Source: Climacium dendroides (taxonomy: Eukaryota > Streptophyta > Bryopsida > Hypnales > Climaciaceae). From it: a stretch of DNA of 64,000 bases. Positions 11,274-22,691 of the stretch are shown here, one piece after another. The position numbers were made by a program, and so were the translations under genes. Where the stretch lies: contig OX467082.1 in assembly GCA_950106755.1 (NCBI GenBank), positions 3,472,001 to 3,536,000 on the forward strand, written 5' to 3'. The notes beneath the pieces were generated by a model. It made no database searches, had not been told where the DNA came from, and saw only the letters and a program-made list of their open reading frames with translations. How positions within the stretch are numbered: the stretch's first letter is position 1; every line of letters starts with the position of its first letter.

Positions 11274-13736
11274 AAACAACAAAGACTAAAATTTCTTAGC
11301 CATTTAATGGTTCAAATTTATATAAAAAGGTTCCAATTTCTTTAGATTTATGCAATTGAAAATTGAAATGTACATTTTTTCATTTGAGATTCACTTCTAG
11401 TATTTGATAAATGTTCATTATAAACTACAAACATGAATGTGATTAGACATCATTGACCTTTTCCTTTTTTTATTGAGTGACATTGAATTTACTTATTTAT
11501 TATAAAATATAAGTGTGTTTTAGTGATGCAATGTTAGAAGCTCAAAAATAGTTGCACTATGAAATAAAATATTAATAAAATTGAATGACAAGTATAAGAA
11601 TGACTTGTTAAACATTTAAAAGGTTTTAAAAGAGATACACTCACTTCCATATTCACATTGAATGTGTGAATTTTCAATTTTTTAGAAATTATAAATATAG
11701 ATTAAAGTTTATTTGAATGTTTGTTCAATTAAACTTTTAGTGATTTTTCACCTAAATTTTATAATGGGTTATAACATAATACTATTTACTATAAACTTCA
11801 TCAAGAATGAAATTTTTATTTTTTTGAAAGAAAATTTTAATATAACTGATTTAGATTGCAAAAGAATCCATCACAAGCAATACCAATTTTATTTTTTATT
11901 ATACAAAATTCTATGTATGATTAATAGGGTATATATTTATGTACCATTATTGAATCCCACAACAAGTTCTTTGATTTACCTTATTAATGTGTGATGCATT
12001 AATTTATCAAAGCCACACTATTATATATTAGTGCAGACCCAAAAACTATTATGTTTTAATTATTGCCAAAAAAAAATTTGTAGCAACTTTAATATTGCAG
12101 ATGATACTAATCACAAGCACACACACTCAAGAAAAATGCACCTAAATGAATTGAATGAATAGGCAACTGAACATGGTCACTATTACTAAACTATATTAGT
12201 TTTTTTGTTGAATCTTGGTAAGTGTATAAGAAAACCTCCTAATAAAATTTAAATTATTTTTTTGAGCATTGTATAAGTATACTATCAATTTTCAATATTA
12301 CTAAAAGTCACCAAAAACAACAACTAAGAGTCATCTAAAGTACCAAGGTCATCACCAAAATGCTTGGATTATTGAGCCAAATAGGTGCATTTTTTGTTTC
12401 TATTATGAATAGTCAATCAATGACCACTTTTTAACCACAATGTCTTCTAAGGTAATTGCACCTAAAATGAACCACTCCTTAAAATCCACCCTTTTTTTCA
12501 AGGAAAATTGAATAGGGAGGATACAAAAAATGAAGTTTTGACAAAGGAATGTAAGGTGAATTTTGAATAGTATTCAACTCTATTTATAGTACTATGGAGG
12601 TGGCAATCTTAAAAATAGACAATTTGGGTATACTTTCTGATGCTTTCATTTCTTTTCTAATGTCATTCTTCATGTGCATCAAATGCATTTTGGTATTAAC
12701 TACATGACACTTTTAGTTCCTTTGCATCTTTGAAAATTTGTAACTAATTCACAATGTGTCCAAAAATTATAGAACCACTTGTATTTTGATTCATAGTCCT
12801 TCACCAATGTGCAAAAATTGTTGTTCATTCTCTAGAGCATATTGTCATACTCTAGAGTTTATTCATGCGATTTTAGTTGTAAAGGAGTTAATCCATTTTC
12901 GATTGTCAATTCATTCTTAGAGCTTAGACTCATCCATTTCTAATCAATTCTATTGTAGCTAGGTGCCAATTCATGTACAACATGGCCAACAAGAGCAACA
13001 AAAATGTTCACGATGTCTACATTGAAAGCATAAAAATAATCACAATATGTACATTGAAAACCACAATGATCACCTACATCAATTTAGCTTATGGTTGGAA
13101 ATCATTAGAAGGGGTTTGAAGGGTTGTTTGAGGCCCGTTTTTGAAGTTGTGAATGCATCAAAATATTTAAATATTAAAAAGAAATTTAGAAATGTTAATA
13201 AATTTTAAAATTATTTTTAAATATTAATTAATTAATTAATATTATCTAGTATGGCACAGTTAGGGCCATACGAGATTGTTAATTTGGTAGAATTTCCTAG
13301 TTCTTTGTAGTTTGGAAACTCATAGGAACTTGCAATCTTCTTTTGGCCTGAAACATTGTCTAATGTGTTTTGCCTGTAGATAAAAAATGGAACAAACATA
13401 ATCTCTATGGAAAAAATTTATGATAAATTTTATTTTTAGGAAAAATTTGTCAAAAATTGTGAATCCTTTTTAAATCTATTTCTCTATATGAAAAATTATT
13501 TATCTCAACCTTCCCCATATCATAGGTAGGTTGAATTGCTTAATGGGTTGGAAATAGGACGTCATCCTAATAGTTCCTAACCGTTAAACTTGCTTTCAAA
13601 GAAAAATGCAACGTAAGTTATTAATTGGATCATCAATGGAAATCAAATAATGTCTCAAGTCCTATGAACTGTATTGGATACAAATGGTCATTGGTAGGCG
13701 GGTGAGGGTACATAGTTTAACTCTTCAAAGACAAGC
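11274..13736. other. Intergenic DNA with a dispersed repeat
   Basis: The first kilobase is very AT-rich and holds no credible gene; a 93-codon frame at 11713-11994 has the composition of AT-rich noise. From about 12880 to 13600 it resembles 60-560, with the same order of blocks. A run of 'attaatta' units lies at about 13220-13240. Confidence 0.4.
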
Positions 13737-13946
13737 CAATCACCGTGGAAATCATTTTTTGGATACCATGTAAATTTTTGGCTTAAAAAAATTAAAAAGC
13801 ACTCATTGGAAGACAAGCCTATTGTAGAAGACCTTTTCTATTCACACAAAATTTGGAGGATGAATAGTTGTACTTCTATCCTACATAGAGAGATTCTTTG
13901 TCATACATCAGCCAAGGAAACGTCCCCTATGTCATTTATAGGATAA
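13737..13946 (-). mobile_element. TTAA element, family C copy 5
   Basis: It starts TTAACTCTTCAAAGACAAGC and ends TCATTTATAGGATAA. It shares with the other C copies the central words 'gtggaaatcat', 'agaagac', 'gaggatgaatagttg' and 'cctacatagaga'. It is about 210 bp with no coding capacity. The right TTAA has decayed to ATAA. Confidence 0.65.
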
Positions 13947-14680
13947 TAGTTTATATGATATTTTGACATTTAGTTCTTCTCTTCCACCAACATATGTCAT
14001 GTGTGAATGTGAATTTTCTCTTAGAATGCCATCTCTGACTAACTAACCTTAATCCTTGATAAGAATGAAACTTGAGGTTTAGACTAAACAATTGTTTATG
14101 CGCATATAAGTAATGGTATGTTCCCACTTGGTCTTAGTAGGGTTCTAAGAATGCAATGTTAGGTGTAGGATTTATAGAGCATTTTCACGTGTGTTCTTTG
14201 GTATCCACCAAACTTATGTGGTGTGTGATGTGGTATGAAGATAGAATCAATATTATGATCATTATTTTCTTGGAAAATTGGTAAGTAGGTGTTTGTTAGA
14301 AGATGCTTATTGATTTCAATAATTGAAGATTTGAGAGAATTGTAGGCATTCTTGTAAATTTGAGCTTCACGGGATTCATTTTGGACAATAGATTTCATTA
14401 TGAAAACAATCTTTCTACCCACTATTTAGTGAACATGTATTGGCATCAAGTTGCATTGATATCTTTTCTAATATTTGGCTTTTCTTTACAATTAATTTTC
14501 TTTGGATTTGGTAACTTGACTTGTTAATTTCCAAAATCATTCAAACTTTGAAATTTTGATTATTTTTTGCTGAAGTGACATTTGGTTATGAGCCATGTAA
14601 AAATGCACCTAATTTAGTTAATAAATGATTTCAATAGTCCTGAACTTGAACTCCTATAAAAAAAAGATAATTTCTTTCTT
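13947..14680. other. Intergenic DNA, nothing recognised
   Basis: An 87-codon minus frame at 14159-14422 is present but has no recognisable domain and typical AT-rich composition. I see no repeat boundary here. Confidence 0.3.
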
Positions 14681-15120
14681 AGGGCCACTTCACACTATAG
14701 CCAAAGGTCTTGAGGTCGTGGGTTTCCACCAATCAAATTTTTAAAAACCAAAAGTTTGGCCTCTCTACCCTTCACACTAGAAGGCACAAGTCCAAAGGCC
14801 AACACCCTCCAAACCTACGCGGCAATAAATTGCCTTATGACAAGATCTCAACCATTAGATTTCTAAGAGTTTGGACTTTGGTTTGGCCTTTGGAGGCTTC
14901 ATACTATAGCTGTCTAAGTTGAGAGGCCATGGGAGTTCATTGCCAAAAGTTTTGAACTTTGAGTTTGGTTTTTGGAGGCTTCACACTATGGCCGGCCAAA
15001 GGCTTCAACACCTATTATTTATTGCCTATTTATTGCTCATTTCTTTAAACTCTCAACAAAGTTTGGCCACTCAATCCCACAGCATCTCGACTTGGACGGC
15101 CATAGTGTGAAGCGCCCCTT
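14681..15120. mobile_element. hAT-like miniature element
   Basis: The left end AGGGCCACTTCACACTATAG and the inverse of the right end AAGGGGCGCTTCACACTATG form imperfect terminal inverted repeats of about 23 bp. The word CTTCACACTA(T) or CTTCATACTAT recurs inside, at about 14780, 14898 and 14978, as subterminal repeats. AGGGGCG-type ends suggest hAT ancestry, but I could not find a clean 8-bp target duplication. Frames inside it are not genes. Confidence 0.6.
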
Positions 15121-15209
15121 ATATAGATTGAAGGTTTCATCTTCTAATACATGGAGTTTGCAAATGCTAACCAAATGGGAATGGACCCTAAGTAAGTTTG
15201 AACTTTGCT

Positions 15210-15311
15210 GAATGGATGAAACTTGGTCAATGGATGAATTCACTCAATGGATGAATTTTCTCAATGGATGAATGCACTCAATGGATGAATTTTCTCAATG
15301 GATGAAACTTG
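15210..15311 (+). repeat. 17-bp tandem repeat, six units
   Basis: The unit TCAATGGATGAATTTTC repeats about six times. Variants ending TTCAC, TGCAC and AACTTG alternate with the TTTTC form. It is embedded in non-coding DNA right after the hAT-like element. Confidence 0.85.
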
Positions 15312-16317
15312 TTCAATTGGATTAATTTGGCATAATTTCAATGATAATTTGTCATTAATTTTTTGAATTATTTTTTGGCAAAGCTATCCTAAATGTATAG
15401 TAATGTAGAAAATCAGTTTAACTCTCATCTCCAAAAAACTATTTGAGTTTAGAGTCTTCAATAAAAGTTCTAGACAAATTTTAAAAAGGAGTTGAAAGGG
15501 ACATTTTCTTGGACATTTTCAATCAACCTCTTTGAATTTTGTCCATAATTTTTTTTGGAGGCTCAAAATCAGAGACGGGTTTTTTGGAGATGAAATTTTA
15601 CTTGATTTCCAAACTTCTCTTAAATCAAAGTTATTCTACTATACCCAAATGAGGTTTATTGTAAATCATGACTTAAAATAGATTTCATTATAAAAACAAA
15701 CTCTCTACCTTAGCTTCTTACCAAACACCAATGAAGCAATTCCTTCATTTTGCCAACAAAGCTTTTCTTAATGACAAATGTCAAATAATAAATTGGTATT
15801 TGACTCAATGAATTCCTTAGATTTTTGGCAAACCATCTTTACATTTATTTGTAGATTTGATTGTATGGGCCTAGAATTAGCAAAAAATTTGACACATCAT
15901 AAATATCTTGCTTTTATACTTCTACTGTTGTTGCTTACTGTAATTCTCTATGATAAAAGGTAATAGGCTCTAAAATCACACAAGGTCTAAAATTGCCCAC
16001 ATCCTCAAATGTGCACTATGTGTACATGTTGCTTTTTTTTCATAGCCTTCAACAACGTACAAACAATGTACATTTTAAGAAGTGAATGATTTTAAAGCTC
16101 CATGCCATTTTAACTTCAAAATTTTATAACTAATTCCACAAATCTTCAAAAAATATGAAACGACTTGGGTTACATGCCAATTCCACTTGTCCTTCAAGGA
16201 AAATTTACTGAAAATTATTTCAAGAGGTTGCACCTCTTCAAAATTCAGTTTCAGTTCTTCAGTGGGCTATTTAAGAAACCTCTTACCTTGTAAGGTATAA
16301 ACTTTGTGGATGAGGAC
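15312..16317. other. Intergenic DNA, nothing recognised
   Basis: AT-rich sequence with no frame that looks coding. It contains no clear element ends. Confidence 0.3.
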
Positions 16318-17279
16318 TTAACCCCCAAAAGACAAAGAGGACAGAAAGTGTCCTCAAACAGTTTGAAGTCCAATTCAAAGTGTTGTAACTTTTGTATCCA
16401 AAGTCCAAATTCAATAAAACTTGTTGGGAAACTTGTATTCTCCCCTCTAATTTGTGTAGCAAATATTTCAAATGTACTAAGTTTTGAGGGGCCAATTGAA
16501 GTTCACAGCTTCAATTTGAGTTCAACAAATTGCATTTAGGATTGCAACTTTGGGGGCTTGGATCTCTTTTGTAAAACATTCATTTTCAATAAAATTTGTT
16601 GGATTTTGTTCCCCTTGAAGTCTAGTTATTGTAATAAAGTTTTCATGTCAATCCAAGTTGTTGTCAATGTTTGGGAGCAATTCAAAGTTCAACATCCTAG
16701 CATTTTGGGAGTAGAGTGAACTTCGGCGGCCTATTTCTTCTTCATACAAAGTCCATTTTCAAAAAAAAATTTGGAAAAGTTGCACATACTAATCAAGTTT
16801 GTGAGGCAAAAATCTCATGTCAATCCAAGAAGTAATGAGTAAGTGAGAAGCATTCAGTAGTAGGAGGTTCAGCCTTAGATGTGTTTTTGCAATTTTTCTT
16901 TTTGTTTTCTGACATTTCAAAGTTGTTTTTTAGACACAATGAGTCAATTGAATGAAAAAAAATTCACCAATGTGTTTGTATATTAGTTTTGAATCGTTTT
17001 GTAGTGTAAAGTTTTTTCATTTGAGTAGGTTTAGAAAACAAATTTCACCTCCAAATATGTTTTTGGGAAAATTTCAGCATCTATTTTTGACACTAAAACA
17101 TTATGATCTTGCAATATATATGGCCAAATGACTTCAAATTTTGTATATATCATCTAAAACATATACACTACAAGATTGTACGGTTGAGATTTGTATAACT
17201 TGAAGATATCTAGACCTATAGAGCTTCAAAAGCAATGATGTTTTTGAACCCTGGATATCGAATGTTACTTTGGGGTTAA
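16318..17279 (+). mobile_element. TTAA element, family G copy 1
   Basis: It starts TTAACCCCCAAAAGACAAAG and ends GTTACTTTGGGGTTAA, 962 bp. A perfect hairpin (GAGGACA, loop GAAAG, TGTCCTC at 16337-16355) sits just inside the left end. It shares long similarity in the same orientation with 59672-60761, for example 'gagtaagtgagaagcatt' and 'ttttttcatttgagtaggttt'. No transposase frame is present. Confidence 0.75.
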
Positions 17280-18684
17280 GAGAATGAAAGGCAACTTTTT
17301 TGATGGCTATTGAATGTTATGTCTCTAAATCCTACATGCCCAAAGCTCTTCAATTAGATTTTAGAGAAAGTTCTATGGAAAATTAAAATGAAAGATTTGA
17401 TGAATTTTGATTAATAAAATTGAATTTTCACAACAATAGCCATGTCATGTGGGAAAGAAAATACAATAAAATCAATCATGGATTTAAAAGATTGCAATTT
17501 TTGATGTCAAGAAGGTTCAAATTTTGAAAGTGATTCAAGGTTTTGCTTGAGTCAAATATAAACCAAGATTTGTAGAAAAAAATCAATACATCACATTTTA
17601 AAGTTCTTTTTACAAATATCTATACCTTAAATTAGGCTGTTTGTTTTGTTTGTCATGTTGAGATCTCCCATGTTGTGGCAATGGCATAAGACACACTAGT
17701 CTATACCTTAAGTTTGTTTGTTTGTTTTGTTTTGTTTGTTTATTTTGTTTGTTTGTTTTGTTTGTTTGTCATGTTGAGATCTCTTGGACCGTGCATCCCC
17801 TGGTTGCATGCTTGGTACCATTGGAAAGTTCTTGGCGAAGAGGGGTGCACCAGCCTTGTTTTGTGGTGTTTGAACCTACAGTGTAAAAGTTATTGAAATT
17901 TGAAGTTTTTATGAATTAAAAAATTAGAAAATTACTTTTATTTTTGTTTTGATTGTGGCAATGGCATAGGGCACACTAGTTTAAAATGAAGTTGCAATGT
18001 GATTCTTTTCCAAGATATAATGTAGTTAAGGCTCATCACTAAGAACTAGTAAGATTATAAAATAAACTCTTGCAATGGGCTTCCTTGAGCATGACCACTA
18101 ATAATTACAAGCCTTACACTGTTTGCTGCCATTTTACAACTAGATATGAATGAAAAATTTAATACTTTATTTTTTAAAGATGAAGTCATATGTCTACCAT
18201 AAATAATCAAATTTTCAATTTTTTTGGGGAAAAATTTGAAATGCTATGAACTTTTTAAGATAAAAATGAAGAAAATTCATATCAAATACAAAATATATTT
18301 AAAAAAAAAATTCACCATAGATGTATATTATAGCATATAACATCATGGTATAAATCAAAGTTATTGTGTCACTTTAAATTAGAAAATAAAAAAAACATGG
18401 TTATAGGCCCCAAGTTCATATTGCTATAAAATATTGAAATTTACGAACTTTTCAAAATTTTCAATTGGGATAAAAGTTGAGCTTGATAAGCTTCAATTCA
18501 TTAGTTGAATTCAAATTCAAAAAATATAATTTTTATGGCTCAAATTCACATTAAGAGTAAATAGCAGTTAATGGCCAAAATACACTGCAACTGAAGGTGT
18601 GATCCATGGTTTAAGCATCTTATTCTAAAAAAATCAATAATATTTTAATGAAAAAATTTGCTACACTATTCACTAGAAATGTAC
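17280..18684. repeat. Repeat DNA with TTTG microsatellite and family F copy
   Basis: A (TTTG)n/(TTTTG)n tract lies at about 17713-17770. The block just after it (about 17770-17860) matches the reverse complement of 1551-1640 and represents that repeat without the family A insertion. The words 'gtggcaatggcata' and 'cacactagt' occur at both ends of this block. From about 18150 to 18600 the sequence resembles 57721-58440, with a shared 'aattcaaaaaatataattttt'. Confidence 0.5.
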
Positions 18685-18913
18685 ATAACCCTTGAAGAAT
18701 GAGCCAATTACTATGGAAATCATCTGTTTGGGTATTGTGTGAATTGTTGATTTAAAAAAATGAAAAAATACTCATTAGAAGACAAACTATTGTAGAAGAC
18801 CTTCCATCTTCACACAAAATTTGGAGAATGAATAGTTGCACTTTTGTCCTACATGGAGAGATTTTTTGTCATTCATCAACCTAAAAATGTCTTCCATGTC
18901 ATTTATGGGTTAA
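18685..18913 (-). mobile_element. TTAA element, family C copy 4
   Basis: It runs from ATAACCCTTGAAGAATGAGC to CATTTATGGGTTAA, about 229 bp. It carries the family words 'tggaaatcat', 'gaagacaaac', 'gaatagttgcac' and 'tcctacatggaga'. Only four bases separate its TTAA from the decayed TTGA start of the next element, a family A copy. Confidence 0.7.
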
Positions 18914-18917
18914 ACAC

Positions 18918-19726
18918 TTGAACCCCGAAAGTTCCAAGGCCTCTTTTCCATCAAAAATCACTCAAAACTGCCATTTTTGTAGCAATAATCATAGAAAATT
19001 TTAAAAATTTATTTTTTTGCATATCTAACCATAGGATCTTGTACTAGACTAGTACCAAAATGTGTTGAAGAAATTTTACAAACTTTGACTATATAGATTG
19101 CAAGATAAGTGTGTTTAAAGTGAAGGAAACAAGTCTTTTTGTACCTTGCTCAACTACAATTTTGGGCTTTGAACCCTTCATAACTTATAATTTTTGCTAC
19201 ACTGATTTTGAATTTCTAATTTTATATGATAGAAGATTGAGTTGAGAGTTTAGGAAACAAAAATTAAAAAACACACACTTAGTTTTCATTCATTAAAAAT
19301 TGTTAAGTAGAAGTAGGTTTGAGATTGAAGGAAAATCTAAACTATTAATAGCTCTAGGATGGGATTGAAATACACTAATCCTCTTATTGCCAAAAAACAT
19401 GATTGTCCATAATTTTCACATAACAAATCCAAATGGAATAAATCGATGCTTCCCATGTACAAAAAAAATATAATATATGCAAAACAAATTTTTAAAATTT
19501 TCTACCTTAAATGCTTTTGAAAAATTTGAACTTCAAAAAGGGATTTTTGTGCCATCACTTTTGCTCTTAGGCTTTGATTGAAATAAAAAATTATATTTTC
19601 ATAAAGTTAATTAATTTTTTTTATCTTAAATTTTTTTTAGAAAATCACATTAAATATTGAGACCATAAGAGCCTGCCCCAAATCCTTTTTGTCTCTTGAA
19701 GAGACAATGGGACTTTAGGGTTTTAA
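18918..19726 (-). mobile_element. TTAA element, family A copy 2
   Basis: It is an inverted relative of 1648-2589: TTGAACCCCGAAAGTTCCAA at the left and GGGACTTTAGGGTTTTAA at the right, about 809 bp. The subterminal hairpin TTGTCTC/GAGACAA lies at 19689-19707. Its right end is about 590 bp upstream of the SYP81 start codon, so it may bound or lie in the SYP81 promoter region. Confidence 0.65.
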
Positions 19727-20313
19727 AAAAAATTGAATGAATTCATGCTATAGTCTTGGATGGCAGAAGTCATCCAAATGAACACTTGGTGCTTGTAGCA
19801 GCGTTACAAGGTTACCCGTTCTACGCTGCGGAACAGGAAATTTTCAGGTGTCACAACGAATTGAAAAAGTGAAAGGAAAAAGGAAAAGCATGAAAAAAGT
19901 GGTCGGGTTTGTATGTCGTGATTTCGGACTTCAGAACCGACTTCAGTGTCGGACCCCTGGCAGCAGGCCTCGTCTTCAAAGAATCCACGCGGTGGACTGA
20001 GCTCACTCGATCCGGGGAATTGGGGAGCTGGGTTGTGCTCAGTCCAAGCTATTCCTTGTCGCAACAGGAAAAATTTCAGTTTAGGGTTTGAAACAACGTC
20101 ACAGGCTCTCTCATGAAGGATCGCTTCTCCTTCCAAGGTTTTATAGTTTTGCTTTTCCCTCTGGAGCTTCGATTCTGATTTCTCTTCTAATTCTTTTCTT
20201 TTTCTTTCGTTTGTAAAGCATCTTTGGGGAGCTTGAAATTTGGTTGAGGATTCCATCACTCCTAGGATTTGTCAAGGTTTTTAGCTGCTTTTGTCACGGT
20301 TTTCAGGGAAAGA
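19727..20313 (+). promoter_or_regulatory. Putative promoter and 5' UTR region of SYP81
   Basis: GC content rises from about 19800, as is common at plant gene starts. No TATA box stands out. The minus-strand frame at 19804-20259 is judged to be an antisense shadow because the plus strand leads directly into a verified SYP81 exon. Confidence 0.35.
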
Positions 20314-22691
20314 ATGACAATGGTCCGAGACTTGACGCCGAAGTTCCGGGAGGCTGTGCGAGCGGCTGCAGTGGCAAATTCTTACGATGAGGTAATTGAG
20401 GAGGCCAATCTAAGTGTTGTGTGATTATCTGTTGGCCATCCTGGTATAATGACATCTGGTTTCTCTGACCTAATTCCCGAGCTATGGTATGGTCTCTGCT
20501 GGCTTGTTTCTGATTGTAAGCGATTTTCATAACTTTGATTTGTGACAGGGAGCATGTAAGTTTAGGGTTTCCAGGGGTTTGTTGCAAGTCTTGTTGAGAT
20601 TTTTCTTATGCTTGTTATTCTCTTATTCTGCACTACGTTTTTGTGATTATGAAAATTTTGAATGTTTCTTGTTCTATTGATTCTTGATGTTTATCGGGTT
20701 TTTGATTTTCTCTTGTCCATGTGCTTGCTGCCAGGCGAGGTTGGCTAAGGTTATGTCATCTCTTATGCTGCATACGACCCCTCCCCGTTCGGCGTTTTAC
20801 CTGACGGCCATAAAAATTGTGAGGAATTTGAATACTCTTACCAGTGGGTTGGAATTTTTTTTCTGAAATTCATTCTGGTGATTCATGAAACGCGATCATG
20901 GTTACGCAATATCTGTTCGTGTATCGGAGAAGAACAGGTACCGAGTTGCAAGAGTTGCTAGCCTGGACTATGTTTCTAACCCTACTGGGATGATGGATAG
21001 GCGGCGAGCATTCGAGACTTGCAAAAATTTGTGGCTAGCCATGGGAGGGATTATGCAGAGAAACATCGGAGCACGGAGCAAGATCGTGATAGCATTGAAA
21101 ACGAGGTCGGATTTTTATTTTTTTTAAATGTGGATCTTGTCACAATTTTATCATGAAGCGCGATTGTGCCATGCTTCTCATTTTAGATCTCGGATAGTTT
21201 CTAGTGCTTTTGAATTGAACCCTTCGGTTTGCTGTGCAGGTAGGTTTGTTCGTGAAAGCGTGCCGAGATAGTATTGAAGCCCTAAAGAATAGTATAGGGA
21301 GGGAGGAAAAGCAAAACTACGGTGCCAACTGGCTCCAAGCTTTGGGAAGAGGATCCCCAAACACAGATTGTATCGCCCATCAACACGGTGTGGTAGGTAA
21401 AAAAATCCACCTTTTTGACGCTCAGGCAGAAAGGGGGTCAGATGGCGTGATGGCAAACCCTTCTAACTGTCGTATCTCAAATTGTTGCTTGCTGTCTCAA
21501 CATGCTTTTAGTTCAGATAGGCTGCTAAAATTTGAACTAACTTGTTCTCGCAGAGTCGATTAATATGTTAAATTGAATTGTTGGACCGTAGGTGTTAATC
21601 CTGAGTGAACGACTCCATGCGATCACAGAAGATTTTGATCAACTAAGGAGTGTACGCTTTGAGGAAATAGTCAATAAGAAAATGCACAAGCGTCGGAAGG
21701 GCCTCGAACATTTGCCCCCTCCTGAAAATGTTCCAGCCTCAGTACCTGATAACGATGGATATTCCAGAGACTGGCTTAAAGAAGAGGAACCACGACTACT
21801 GGAGAGTAGGCAACAGTTAATGGATCAAGAAACGGATGCTTTGCAGGTATACCAACATTTCAATTTTGTACCAAATTATCTGTCCCCAAACTCTTGAGGT
21901 GGTTTGAGTTTTCCAGATCGCATCAGGCATTGGTCGGTGATGGATAACTTGTCAGGGTTCAGTACAATCTTATTAAGAATTCTAGATTTTTTTCTTTTCC
22001 TGGTCATCTAGTTTCTGTTCACTCCTTATGATATGTAGTTTAATTTAGAGTTCTAACTTTGGGCACATGGAACAGCAAGAGCTTACGGAGACGATGGCAA
22101 TGGCTCAAGAGACAGAGAGGAAGATGATAGAGCTGTCTACACTGAACCATCTCTTCTCCACGCATGTCCTTCGCCAAGCGCAGCAAATAGAGACTCTTTA
22201 CATGATGGTACTTCTTTTCTCCATGCTTGATGCTTTGTTGTCAATCCACTGAATCTTCATGCATGCACCGTTGCTACGTAATAAGTATTATCCCCTACAT
22301 GTGAAATCTCGACAATATTATCCTGTATTAGAAACTCCTCGCGGTGCTTTAATAATTGGTGGCACTCTTTCTCTGTATACTTTCAGAGCTCTACAAGCCG
22401 TAGCCTTTCAATTTGTCAAGGTTAACCTAGTATGTTTTTTGGAGATTTGGGAATAGGTGATGCATTAGTCCTGCTTAATACAAAATGTGTCAGGGAAACT
22501 AGAGGCCTTTCATAGCTAATCTGTACTACAATCTGCATGCACAGGCAATGGAGGCCACAAGCTACATGGAGAAAGGCAACAAAGAACTGACCAAAACTCA
22601 AAAACGAAACCATAGCAACCTCCTTTACATTTTACTAATCTTCTTTGTACTCATAACGACTCTTTTCTTCTTGGATTGGTACAATGGGTAA
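20314..22691 (+). CDS. SYP81: Syntaxin-81-type Qa-SNARE (Ufe1/syntaxin-18 family)
   Basis: Seven exons join in frame: 20314-20391, 20735-20818, 21001-21105, 21240-21392, 21592-21846, 22076-22207 and 22545-22691, giving 317 codons and TAA. All introns are GT-AG and phase 0. The length is close to the plant SYP81 proteins (about 310 aa). The N-terminus (VRDLTPKFREAV) matches the syntaxin-18 N-terminal helix. Residues around 120-140 contain 'CIAHQHGVVLILSERL'. The SNARE helix lies near residues 225-290 ('TLNHLFSTHVLRQAQQIETLY' region), followed by one C-terminal membrane anchor ('LLIFFVLITTLFFLDW'). In the family this t-SNARE acts at the ER in retrograde Golgi-to-ER fusion. The start is the first ATG in a good position; a second ATG lies two codons on. 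It is convergent with the downstream GRDP gene and looks intact. Confidence 0.95.

Noticed and set aside
11713..11994. 93-codon plus frame
   Set aside because: Composition is that of AT-rich DNA (Ile/Phe/Asn/Tyr-rich), with no motif and no promoter-like context.
19804..20259. 151-codon minus frame upstream of SYP81
   Set aside because: It is antisense to the GC-rich SYP81 leader, has no known domain, and the plus strand here leads into a verified exon.
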